Source: an uncultured Paracoccaceae bacterium | GTDB lineage: Bacteria > Pseudomonadota > Alphaproteobacteria > Rhodobacterales > Rhodobacteraceae | Length of the DNA stretch: 6,058 nt | Direction: 5' to 3' | Assembly: GCA_937132145.1 (NCBI GenBank) | Contig: CAKZNY010000365.1 | Span: 1-6,058, forward strand | Shown: piece by piece, positions 1 to 6,058 of the stretch | Layout of the letters: the number at the start of each line of letters is the position of its first letter | Position numbering within the stretch: the first letter of the stretch is position 1 | The notes under the pieces: model-generated | Database searches by the model: none | What the model saw: the letters and a program-made list of their open reading frames with translations, nothing else | Told to the model about the DNA's origin: nothing | Made by a program: the position numbers and the translations under genes

Positions 1-41
1 TCGCCCCGGTTTTTGCGTGGTGTTCAGGACCTGTCTGCATT
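1..41. other. Unassigned flank left of the IS630 element
   Basis: These 41 bases lie outside the IS630 left inverted repeat. On the minus strand a short reading frame is open to the window edge (it begins MQTGPEHH), but it is too short to assign. If the IS630 element inserted cleanly, this would be the continuation of the IS3-family remnant found on its other side. I cannot recognise it as such. Confidence 0.3.
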
Positions 42-68
42 TATACCCAAATCACTCCAAAACCCGAA
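42..68. repeat. IS630 terminal inverted repeat, left copy
   Basis: This copy begins TATACCCAAATCACTCC and ends ACCCGAA. The reverse complement of 922-948 begins TATACCCAGAGTCACTGCC and ends CCCCGAA. The two agree over the first 8 bases, over a TCACT core after a one-base shift, and at the inner end. The terminal TA is the expected IS630 target duplication. Confidence 0.8.
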
Positions 69-879
69 AGCCTTGGTGTGATATGACGCGGAAATTGTCG
101 GTTACCTTGTCTCGGAAATTTCGCCAGTTTTTGGGGATGGTCTGGCGAAAGAATGCGAGGATTGCGGTGGCGAATTGGGGTTGGGTTGCGTAGAATTTAT
201 TAGGGGTCACATATTCGTGCATCACGCCCCACAATCGTTCAATCGGGTTGGGATGCGGGCAATAGGCGGGCAGTCTGTTCAGATTTATCCTGCAACCCCT
301 GCGCGATAGCCAGTTTTTGACCCGTTCGCATTTGTGGTAGGCGGCGTTGTCCCAGATCACGTGGATAGTGGATTTTAAGGGGTTTTGGGCCTCGATTTTA
401 GCCAGCAACGCCACCGAACTGTCGCCGTTAACCTTTGTTACCTCGACAAACGGTGCGTCGAAACTTTCAAGGAAAACCGCGCCGTGGATGTTGACGCGTT
501 GCCGTCCGGAGGTGGTTTTCACGGAGGTGCCCGAACCTTTTTTCATCCAGGAAATCACCGGGCGCGTATCAGGGCACAAACGCGCCTCGAGCCAGTCACA
601 TAATTGCGTTTTCTGCGCTGCGTTAAGAAAGGTTAACCCGCCTTTCCAGTCAAATGTCGTCAGCCGATCCAAACCGCCAGATTGATACTGCTTGTGCCAG
701 TTTCGGACCGTGTCATCGTCGAGATAAAGAAACTCGGAAATCACCGCGCAGCTTTTGCCGTCATCCAGCAGCAAAATCGCGTTTGCCCGCCGTGCCACAC
801 CGTGATCCTCAGACGGACGGCGAACGATTTGCTCCAGCTCGGTGCGTTGCGCAGGGGGCAGAAATTTCGCTTTGATCAT
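52..879 (-). pseudogene. IS630-family transposase with internal in-frame deletion
   Basis: This is a 275-codon open frame with an ATG at 877-879. Residues about 1-80 are an N-terminal helix-turn-helix DNA-binding region (GVARRANAILLLDDGKS, then DDDTVRNWH). The C-terminal half is the DDE catalytic core of IS630 transposases, with VNIHGA (129-134), the second catalytic Asp in IWDNAAYH (D177) and the third carboxylate in NPIERLW (E214). Family members are about 340 residues. Here LEARLC (97-102) runs directly into PDTRPVISW (103-111), so the stretch that normally holds the second HTH part, the linker and the first catalytic Asp (the DAVHP-type motif) is missing. The frame stays open across the junction at about 573/574. 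The protein should therefore be unable to catalyse transposition. It might still bind the element ends. The family call is firm; inactivity is inferred from the missing Asp. Confidence 0.88.
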
Positions 880-921
880 GCCACTAACAGAATCCGTTAA
901 AGCGGGATCGTCAATACCTAA

Positions 922-948
922 TTCGGGGGGGCAGTGACTCTGGGTATA
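922..948. repeat. IS630 terminal inverted repeat, right copy
   Basis: This is the inverted partner of 42-68 and ends in TGGGTATA at 941-948. About 43 bases of untranslated leader separate it from the transposase start codon at 879. No strong ribosome binding site is visible in that leader. Confidence 0.8.
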
Positions 949-950
949 AT

Positions 951-1070
951 TCAGGGAGCTATGGGCCGGTTCTGATTGTAATCAACCCGCCAGTTTTCAA
1001 TAATCCTTTCCGCTTCAGCCAGCGTTGTAAACCAATTCAGGTTCAGGCATTCCTCCCGAAAGCGGCCATT
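951..1070 (-). pseudogene. IS3-family transposase (OrfB) C-terminal fragment
   Basis: Reading leftward from 1070, 39 codons give NGRFREECLNLNWF, a linker, then ENWRVDYNQNRP. This is the conserved C-terminal signature of IS3-family OrfB (rve integrase core), normally NGRLRDECLN...WRxDYNxxRPHSSL. The catalytic Glu just upstream of NGR and everything before it is absent. At the end the frame reads RPIAP-stop. Adding one C to the CCC run at 964-966 would restore RPHSSLN, so a one-base deletion is also present. The fragment is then cut by the IS630 element at 948. On the upstream side the homology stops at about 1070, where a hairpin repeat and the IS110 right end begin. The fragment is non-functional. 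Confidence 0.8.
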
Positions 1071-1075
1071 CACTG

Positions 1076-1106
1076 CCCAGCAGTGCATGAAAAATGCACG
1101 AGAGGG
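1076..1106. repeat. Hairpin repeat, copy A (CCCAGCA-stem-loop-GAGAGGG)
   Basis: On the plus strand: CCC (1076-1078), AGCA, stem GTGCAT (1083-1088), a 5-base loop, stem ATGCAC (1094-1099), GAGA, GGG (1104-1106). CCC can pair with GGG outside a 4x4 internal loop. The same layout and the same flanking letters recur at 1776-1807 with a completely different inner stem. It lies between the IS110 transposase stop and the IS3 fragment, so it either overlaps the IS110 right end or is its flank. Confidence 0.6.
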
Positions 1107-1122
1107 GAAGTATCCGTCTTAA

Positions 1123-2104
1123 TCAAGCCCTGTTTTTCTCCCATTCCCGATCGTCGCGGATCAGTGTGTTTACTAGGATGATCAGCTTTCGCATCAGCAC
1201 GACCAAGGCAACTTTGGCTGGTTTTCCGGCGGCAATGAGGGCGGTGTATTTGGCTTTGAGGTCGGGGTTGTGGCGCATGGCGACGAGGGCGGGCATATAG
1301 AGCGCGTCGCGCAACAGTTTGCGGCCACCCTGGATGAAGGACTTGCCACGCCACTGGCCGGATTGGCGGGTCATGGGTGCCAGGCCCGCGAGGCTGGCGA
1401 CCTGCTTTTTACTCAGGGTGCCGAGCTCTGGCATCTGGGTCAGAAGCACCGCCGCGCTGACCTTTGAAAGCCCCGGGATCGAGCAGATGATCTCGGTTGC
1501 GCGGGCGGTCTCGGGGGAGCTTCGCAGCAGATCCGCGATCGCGGCATCGACCTCTGCAATCTGGGTTTTCAGTAGCTTGAGCCGCGCCCTGGCCTGGCGC
1601 TTGAGAAGCGCAATCGTCAGGGTTTTTTGCCGGTTCAGCGTGCGGGTCCTGTCTTTGATCAAAGCCAGTCGAGCGATGTGCAACTCTTTGAGATCACGCT
1701 GATTTATTGATGTTGCTGGCTGTGGAACCAGAGAAAAGGCATCCCCCATCATGGCCAGCATCCGTGCATCTGTCACCCGGCAGGCGATGTTTACATCGCC
1801 GAGAGGGCACCGCATCAGTTTTCACCCGTGTACCGAGCGATTGGGCAAAACGACGAGCCTGCAAGGGGTTCACCTTGACAAGCGGAAAACCCGCCTCGAG
1901 AGCAACCTCGAAACTGCGGTGATAAGGGCCGGTTGGCTCGTAAACCATGCGGGCAATATCGTGCCCTTTCAACCATGCGGTCAGCGCCCGAAACCCCGCT
2001 TTGTCATTGCTGAATTGCGCCGCAGCGCCGTCGCTCAGTCGATGCACATCCAAAGTTGCTTTTGAAATATCAATGCCGATGGTAGTCTCTGTCATCTTTC
2101 TCAT
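1123..2104 (-). pseudogene. IS110-family DEDD transposase, frameshifted by a 37-bp insertion
   Basis: The N-terminal frame (from 2104) carries the RuvC-like DEDD domain: Asp in TTIGIDISK (D12), Glu in VYEPTGPY (E56), and KTDAV (D97). After DAV it leaves the family sequence and runs on nonsense to a stop at 1694. The C-terminal frame (ending at 1123) resumes with DARMLAMMG, which holds the fourth catalytic Asp. It continues through a coiled helical region to the Tnp_20 domain (SIPGLSKVSA, LAGLAPMTRQSGQWRG with the likely catalytic Ser at codon 1360-1362, ALYMPALVA) and ends REWEKNRA. Removing 37 bases (1771-1807) joins KTDAV to DARML in frame and gives a normal protein of about 314 residues. 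A start at 2095 (MTETTIG) is more likely than 2104, because AGGA lies 10 bases before it but only 1 base before the upstream ATG. No active transposase can be made from this copy. Confidence 0.88.
1771..1807. repeat. 37-bp palindromic insertion in the IS110 gene (hairpin repeat, copy B)
   Basis: These 37 bases are absent from the conserved KTDxxDAR motif of IS110 transposases and shift the frame by one. They contain CCC (1776-1778), GGCA, a perfect 8-bp inverted repeat GGCGATGT-TT-ACATCGCC (1783-1800), GAGA and GGG (1805-1807). The letters outside the inner stem match copy A at 1076-1106 almost base for base, while the stem differs. A GGTG direct repeat (minus strand) flanks the insert and could be a target duplication. 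Choosing that boundary would leave one extra codon in the motif. Confidence 0.7.
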
Positions 2105-2286
2105 GTCCTATGCTTGTCATGCGAGGCTACCCCTCGCGTATCCGTTCAGGCCTCATGGAAAAGACGGCGACTGATCAAACTTCCCAACGGTCCTCAAAGA
2201 CCAAGCTTTCAACGATCCAGCCGCCGCCGCTGACCGGCATAATTGAGGTGCCGGTTAGCGGCTCCCTTTTTGCACGGGAGCCTGAG
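2105..2286 (-). ncRNA. Putative IS110 bridge RNA region (left-end leader)
   Basis: This is the non-coding leader of the IS110 transposase. In order from its 5' side on the minus strand it can fold as follows. SL1: GGCTCCC/GGGAGCC, 7 bp with a 9-base loop (2260-2282). SL2: 10 bp with one mismatch and an 11-base loop (2229-2259). SL3: 11 pairs with one bulge and one G-U (2166-2176 with 2214-2225), closing a 37-base loop that holds a small GGTC/GACC hairpin (2189-2202). SL4: GCGAGG/CCTCGC (2121-2137). IS110-group elements such as IS621 encode a bridge RNA of comparable size (about 177 bases) here, with a 5' stem-loop followed by target- and donor-binding loops. SL1-SL3 follow that order. The fold is my own hand pairing; the function is inferred from the family. 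Confidence 0.5.
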
Positions 2287-5046
2287 AATGTCATAAGACA
2301 AGCTTTCCGAAACCACACGCGACGCTTCCACCGTGATCCGCCGCGCTTCGACAGTCGCGGTGTCGTATTCCTCGTCCGGGCGTACCATTTGCCATTTGAG
2401 GGCCTGGGGTAGCTCGGTTTCCTGTCCGCGGATCAGTTCCATGACTTCGCCCTGAGTTCCCGCCGCAGTGGACGCTCCCACCATGTCATCGGGGTTGATC
2501 ACCGACACTGCTTTTTGCCCGCGTGTCACAAACCGGATGACGCCACCGCTTTCTACCGCGTCAAACCCGAAATGCCGTGCCAGGGTCGAGATCGAGGCAC
2601 GCGGGCTTTCAAGGGCTGCGATAACAAACCCCGGAACGACGTCGGACATCTCGCTTACATCGATCAGATTGTCCGCCAACCCCGTGCGGCGACAAAGCTC
2701 GCGCACCAGTGCCCCGAGGCCCACCGCTCCGAGCCGACCGTTCAGCCAATGCCCGAGCCGCCAGTTCGGCGCATCGGCCCAGATATCCTCGCGGGCCGGA
2801 AAGTCGGAATAGGGGCGCGCGTCCCAGGTCCAGAGCGCGGCCTCGCCCATGTCGATCATCTGTCCTGCGTATACGGAGCTGTTCGGGTTGTTTGCCGCCT
2901 CTCCCCAGTATCCCAGCATTGCCTCGATATAGCGGCGCTGGATGGCTTCATCCTGCCAGCCGCGCGAGAAATGCGGCAAAGCACTTTCGGACGACTTGGG
3001 ATCATAAAACACGTTGGGTTGGTTGCTGCCGCGATCAACCGCCGGACAGCCGAGTTCCGTGAAATGGACTGGTTTGGAGTGGGGTGCCCAGACGGTGGGG
3101 CTGGCTGCCTCGATGCCGCCCGGGCGATCAAAGTGCGGATTGGACCACCACGCGCGGATATCTTTGGGGCGAAACACCCATGGTTTGCTATAGGCGCCAT
3201 CGGTGATGGGGGTGCGGTTCTGTAGTTTACGATCCGCATCCGTGGCGTAGAACCACTCGAAACCCTCGCCGCCCTCGATATTGCTGCGCAGGTAGTCGAG
3301 ATCCCGGATTGAGTTCCAACCCGCCTGTGCATCAAGATGATCAAATCCGTCGCGCCAATCGGAAAGCGGCATGTAATTGTCGATGCCGATGAAATGGATG
3401 TTCGGGTCGGACCAGAGCGGATCGAGGTGATAGAACAGATCACCGGATCCATCTTGCGGGTGATGCCCGAAATACTCCGACCAGTCGGCGGCGTAGCTGA
3501 TGGCGGTTCCGGCACCGAGAATTCCGGTAACGTCACCGGCTAACTGCTTCAGTGCGGCTACCACCGGATAATCTGTGGCGTTGTTACGAATTGTCGTCAG
3601 GCCGCGCAGCTCCGATCCAAGCAGGAAAGTATCGACCCCGCCGGCAGCGGCACAAAGATGGGCGTAATGCAGGATCATCCGCCTATAACCCCGATCGCTG
3701 GCGGGGCCAGTCCAGGAGACGGTCTCTCCAGCCACCGTGAAATTAGAGACCTGCGCATTGCCCATGAAGGCAGCAACCTGCGCGCCCGCGCTGGCGGTCT
3801 TGCCTACCGTGCCCGCGTAACCCGCTGCCGGAGAGCAGGTAATGCGTCCGCGCCATGGATAGGTGTTTTGGCTAATAGAAGTTGCATTATCGGAATAGGG
3901 ATCGGGCAGTGTGTTCCCCGCCGGAATATCCATCAGCAAAAACGGATAGAAGGTGACGCGTAATCCCCGCGCCTTGATCTCCCTGATCGCCTGCACAACG
4001 GCGAAGTCGGCCGGTGTGCCGCCGTAAGACGTGCGCCCGTCCGCATCGAGGCTGATGACATGGGCACCCGCGCGCGTGACGCCATTCACCGTCCATATCT
4101 TGGGGGTGGTCACTTTTGTGGTATTCTCGACCCCGGGCACAACCGCGCAATCTCCGGCGCGCAGATCGGTGCCAAACCAGCTGACCACCAGCGAGATGCT
4201 CTCGATGTTCGGGGCGGCCGCTTGCAACTGGTCGAGCGAGGCGATGATGTCGGGCACGGCGTTGGCATTATGCACGTTTTCGGAAGCTGTATTGCCACTT
4301 GCTTCGCCCACGCTGTGGGCGCCGCGCGAGATTGGTTCGGTTGCGTAGACGAATTCGCCGGTGCCGGGGATCAGGGTGATTGCGCGAAGCATTCCTTCGG
4401 CCGTGTCGGGCTCAACTACGGGGCGGAATACCTCGAAGGACAGTTGCGGGATCCGATTGCCGAACTGTTCCAGCGACAGCTCCTCGAACATTACATAGGC
4501 GGTACCGCGATAGGCAGGGGCATTTCCAACGCCCATTTTTGCTTCAATGAACGGATCCGGTTGTTGGACCTCGGCGCCGGTATAAATCCGCCATGTGATG
4601 CCGTTCAAATCCAGAGGTTTGCCGTCGGCCCAGATGCGCCCGATGCCCGAGATTGACCCCTCGCACAGCGCTACAGCAAAAGATGCCGAATAGAGATAGG
4701 CGGTCGTGGTAACCGTCGGCCCACCGCCTTTGCCGCCACCTTGCGTGGTTGTATTTACCGTCTCGGTGAAATCTGTCGCCCAGATGATATTGCCGCCGAT
4801 GCGCATTCGGCCATAAACGCGCGGGATGATGGCCCCCTCGGTCGAGGTGGTGATTTGCAGGTTTTCGAGCCGCTGTCCCTCGATCCGTTGCCCGGGGGCA
4901 AGCGAGGAGACAATCCAGCTATCAACCATCGAGCCGGCAAAGGATCCGATTGCCCCGCCGATGGTTACAGCGGACACACCGAGGACGGCACCACCGATGC
5001 TGCCGCCGATAGCAGCGCCGGCAGAGGCCAGAAGAATGGAAGCCAT
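2209..5046 (-). pseudogene. g15: GTA tail-tip protein g15 (TIM-barrel-like megatron), 3'-truncated
   Basis: This homologue of RcGTA g15 is the large protein that forms the tail-tip spike and is thought to act in cell-envelope contact or penetration. The 945-codon frame opens with a Gly/Ala-rich hydrophobic segment (residues 3-40), then the conserved IIPRVYGRMRIGGNIIWAT (73-91) and AVALCEGSISGIGRIWADG (124-142). The glycoside-hydrolase TIM-barrel-like domain spans about 420-750, with LLGSELRG (475-482), IGIDNYMPLSDWRDG (553-567) and HFTELGCPAVD (661-671). E479 and E664 sit where hydrolase carboxylates would be. The start of the following phage-tail domain is present. Homology stops near Y918-I920 (about 2287). 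The last 25 codons are not g15-like and are read from the adjoining IS110 left end. Relatives are about 1300 residues, so about 380 C-terminal residues are lost. The ATG at 5046 has GGAG 7 bases upstream. The rest of the frame is uninterrupted, suggesting recent damage. Confidence 0.9.
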
Positions 5047-5049
5047 TTT

Positions 5050-5526
5050 TTATCTCCGCGGTGGGCGTTCCCGCTCGGGAAAGCGGAATGCGTAGGCAAT
5101 TTTACGTTGCCAGGCGTTTGTCAGAGGCTCTTCAATCACACCGGTGCGCTCATAGGCGTGGATGAATTGGTGGGGACGCCCACTGCGGTCATTTTCAGAA
5201 AGAATGCCGACATGTTTGGCGATAGCGCCCGTCCGCATACGAAACAGGATCACGTCGCCGATGCGGGTCTCGGAAACATCCAGCTCTACCATTGCGGCCC
5301 GCGCCGCTTCAGCCAGCACCTCGACCGGTCCCGCCTCGCCCCAGTCACGGGAATAAGGCGGCACGGGCATTGGTTCCGGCCCCACTACATCGCGCCAGAC
5401 ACCGCGCAACAGCCCAAGGCAATCACAACCGACACCACGGACCGACGCTTGATCGTGATAGGGCGTGCCAATCCAGAGACGGGTTGCCTAGACGACGCGC
5501 GCTGAGGCTGCTGGAGAGTGCCTCAT
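5050..5526 (-). pseudogene. g14: GTA NlpC/P60-family peptidase g14 with amber stop at codon 13
   Basis: This homologue of RcGTA g14 belongs to the tail-associated cell-wall hydrolases that open peptidoglycan during DNA delivery. The ATG (5524-5526) overlaps the g13 stop as ATGA, with a G-run at 5534-5538 as a possible weak ribosome binding site. Reading from it gives MRHSPAASARVV, then TAG (5488-5490), then ATRLWIGTPYHDQAS and VGCDCLGLLRGVW. The full frame is 158 codons, normal for the family. Cys36 in CDCLG is the expected nucleophile and His105 in AKHVGIL the expected base; FIHAY follows. The only late initiation codons I see are CTG/TTG at codons 39-40 (5407-5412), after the nucleophile, so internal restart would give a protein without it. 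The gene is inactive unless the amber codon is suppressed or is a sequencing error. The stop lies 3 bases before g15. Confidence 0.88.
5054..5057 (-). promoter_or_regulatory. Ribosome binding site for g15
   Basis: GGAG (minus strand) lies inside the last codons of g14, 7 bases before the g15 ATG at 5044-5046. It supports that start and translational linkage of the two genes. If ribosomes stop at the early amber in g14, coupling to g15 could be reduced. Confidence 0.6.
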
Positions 5527-6058
5527 AGCACTGCCCCCGCATTTGCATCGCCCTTGGCCGCATAGCGAATAACGGTGTTTTGTCCCGGGATATGCGGGAA
5601 GCCACGGAAGTTCACGGCGTTGACAAATTTGGCCTGACAGGTTTCAAAACGCTTGTCGCAGCCCGCGAAGATGTCGAAGGTGTTGCCAACCTCGATCGGG
5701 CGAATGGGTTCCTCGAGCAAAGTGACAATTACGTTCACGCCAGAAATTGCATGACTAAGAACTTCAGCTTTTCGTCCGGTATTGGCGCCGCTGAGCCATT
5801 GTAGCGTGCCAAGGGAGAACCAGCCCACGGCAAAATCCGAGAGACCGGTGACAACAAAACCGCGATCACCGGAAATGCTCACCACTGTGCCGGTTGCCTT
5901 GAAGGCCGGATCGTTCGTATCGACGCCGCAGCGCGCATCCCCAAGCGCCGCATCGCAACTCGCCTGAAACGTCCGCCCGATGGTTTGCCCGAGCACATGG
6001 GCAAGCGAGCGCATCTCGGCCACGAAATGCAGCCGCCCGCGCCGGAGCTGCCCAATGG
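5523..6058 (-). CDS. g13: GTA/phage tail hub protein g13 (DUF2163 / phage BR0599 type), 5' end outside window
   Basis: The C-terminal 177 residues are present; the frame is open to the window edge (IGQLRRGRLHF precedes VAEMRSL). The GTG at 6021-6023 is an internal Val, not a start, because the conserved LRRGRLHFVAEMRSLAHVL runs through it. Homologues (RcGTA g13, about 300 residues) form the trimeric hub of the tail tip, between the distal tail protein and g15. Four cysteines are spaced C-X8-C (SCDAALGDARCG) and, about 90 residues on, C-X6-C (GCDKRFETCQ). These are the same intra-pair spacings as the 4Fe-4S ligands of phage lambda tail-tip protein gpL, so a structural iron-sulphur cluster is likely. 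The GNTFDIFAGCDKRFETC block is the BR0599-type C-terminal signature. No damage is visible. The stop codon TGA overlaps the start of g14. Confidence 0.9.
   Translation of the reverse strand, partial: IGQLRRGRLHFVAEMRSLAHVLGQTIGRTFQASCDAALGDARCGVDTNDPAFKATGTVVSISGDRGFVVTGLSDFAVGWFSLGTLQWLSGANTGRKAEVLSHAISGVNVIVTLLEEPIRPIEVGNTFDIFAGCDKRFETCQAKFVNAVNFRGFPHIPGQNTVIRYAAKGDANAGAVL

Larger units (their letters stand above)
42..948 (-). mobile_element. IS630-family insertion sequence, internally deleted
   Basis: Both ends start TATACCCA and carry imperfect inverted repeats of about 27 bp (42-68 and 922-948). They enclose one transposase gene read leftward. IS630/Tc1-mariner elements insert at TA and duplicate it, so the outermost TA on each side is probably the target duplication and the element proper is about 44-946. 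At roughly 0.9 kb it is shorter than the usual 1.1-1.2 kb, which agrees with the internal deletion seen in the transposase. It is inserted at the 3' end of an IS3-family transposase remnant (951-1070), so it arrived later than that element. Confidence 0.85.
1104..2286 (-). mobile_element. IS110-family insertion sequence, inactivated (ends approximate)
   Basis: The element contains one DEDD transposase read leftward (1123-2104), a long structured leader on its upstream side (about 2105-2286) and a short downstream end. IS110-group elements have no long terminal inverted repeats, and none are seen. The left-end boundary is placed where g15 homology stops (about 2286). The right-end boundary is placed near a CT dinucleotide at 1103-1104. 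Both are estimates, good perhaps to 15 bases. The right flank is IS3-family sequence and the left flank is g15, so the two flanks do not form one continuous target. A deletion or second insertion must have followed. Confidence 0.65.

Noticed and set aside
1783..1800. Transcription factor operator (18-bp palindrome)
   Set aside because: It sits in the middle of a transposase gene with no promoter or start nearby, and its flanking letters match another hairpin copy. A repeat insertion explains it better.
1694..1815. Programmed frameshift joining the two IS110 frames
   Set aside because: IS110 transposases are made from one frame. The shift here is fully explained by 37 extra bases within an invariant motif, and there is no slippery heptamer at the junction.
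2260..2282. Rho-independent terminator for g15 transcription
   Set aside because: The GGCTCCC/GGGAGCC hairpin has no T-run after it on the minus strand; the A-run lies inside the loop. It fits better as a stem-loop of the IS110 leader.
2856..3536. 226-codon minus-strand frame inside g15
   Set aside because: It is in a different frame within the TIM-barrel region of g15, whose own frame is uninterrupted and matches the family. It is a shadow frame.
5050..5409. Short g14 starting at TTG 5409 as a functional gene
   Set aside because: Conserved family sequence (WIGTPYHDQ, GCDCLGL) continues upstream of the TTG in the same frame, and the short form lacks the catalytic Cys.
4741..5505. 254-codon plus-strand open frame, and a similar 236-codon one at 2515-3225
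   Set aside because: Both lie antisense to clearly conserved g15 and g14 coding sequence. Their composition is Arg/Pro/Gly-rich, typical of high-GC shadow frames, and no domain is recognisable.
1..6058. CRISPR array, tRNA, rRNA, or a new defence or metabolic system
   Set aside because: No regularly spaced direct repeats, no recognisable tRNA or rRNA segments and no unassigned long gene. Every long frame is accounted for by GTA tail genes or IS transposases.

Overview
The window is the distal (tail-tip) end of a gene transfer agent (GTA) or GTA-like prophage cluster from an alphaproteobacterium. It is most likely a member of the Rhodobacterales/Roseobacter group. The taxonomic call rests on the close family resemblance of the three tail proteins to the RcGTA g13-g14-g15 set and on moderately high GC; it is inference, because no rRNA or other marker is present. 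All real genes lie on the minus strand and are read leftward.

Right part (about 2290-6058): the tail-tip genes run in the canonical order g13 (hub, 5' end beyond the window), g14 (NlpC/P60-type peptidase) and g15 (the giant tail-tip protein with a GTA TIM-barrel-like domain). They are tightly packed: g13 and g14 overlap by 4 bases, and g14 and g15 are 3 bases apart, so they are surely co-transcribed. Two of the three are damaged. g14 has an in-frame TAG at codon 13. g15 is cut off after about residue 920 of the roughly 1300 usual for the family, and a short run of unrelated residues follows. The visible part of g13 is intact and carries a C-X8-C...C-X6-C cysteine set like that of the iron-sulphur tail-tip protein gpL of phage lambda.

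Left part (1 to about 2290): a pile-up of dead insertion sequences occupies the place of the missing g15 3' end. Going leftward from the g15 break there is first a structured non-coding leader, with four stem-loops in about 180 bases. It is interpreted as the left end of an IS110-group element and its likely bridge RNA. Next is the IS110 DEDD transposase, frameshifted by a 37-bp insertion. Then come a hairpin repeat, a 3' fragment of an IS3-family transposase, and finally an IS630-family element bounded by inverted repeats. The IS630 element sits in the IS3 fragment and has lost about 70 residues of its transposase, including the first catalytic Asp.

The 37-bp insertion inside the IS110 gene and the hairpin beside the IS110 right end have the same architecture: CCC, a 4x4 internal loop, an inner stem of different sequence, GGG. 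This small structured repeat is the least explained signal in the window. Overall the region looks like a decaying GTA tail module next to an IS graveyard. I see no new defence or metabolic system.
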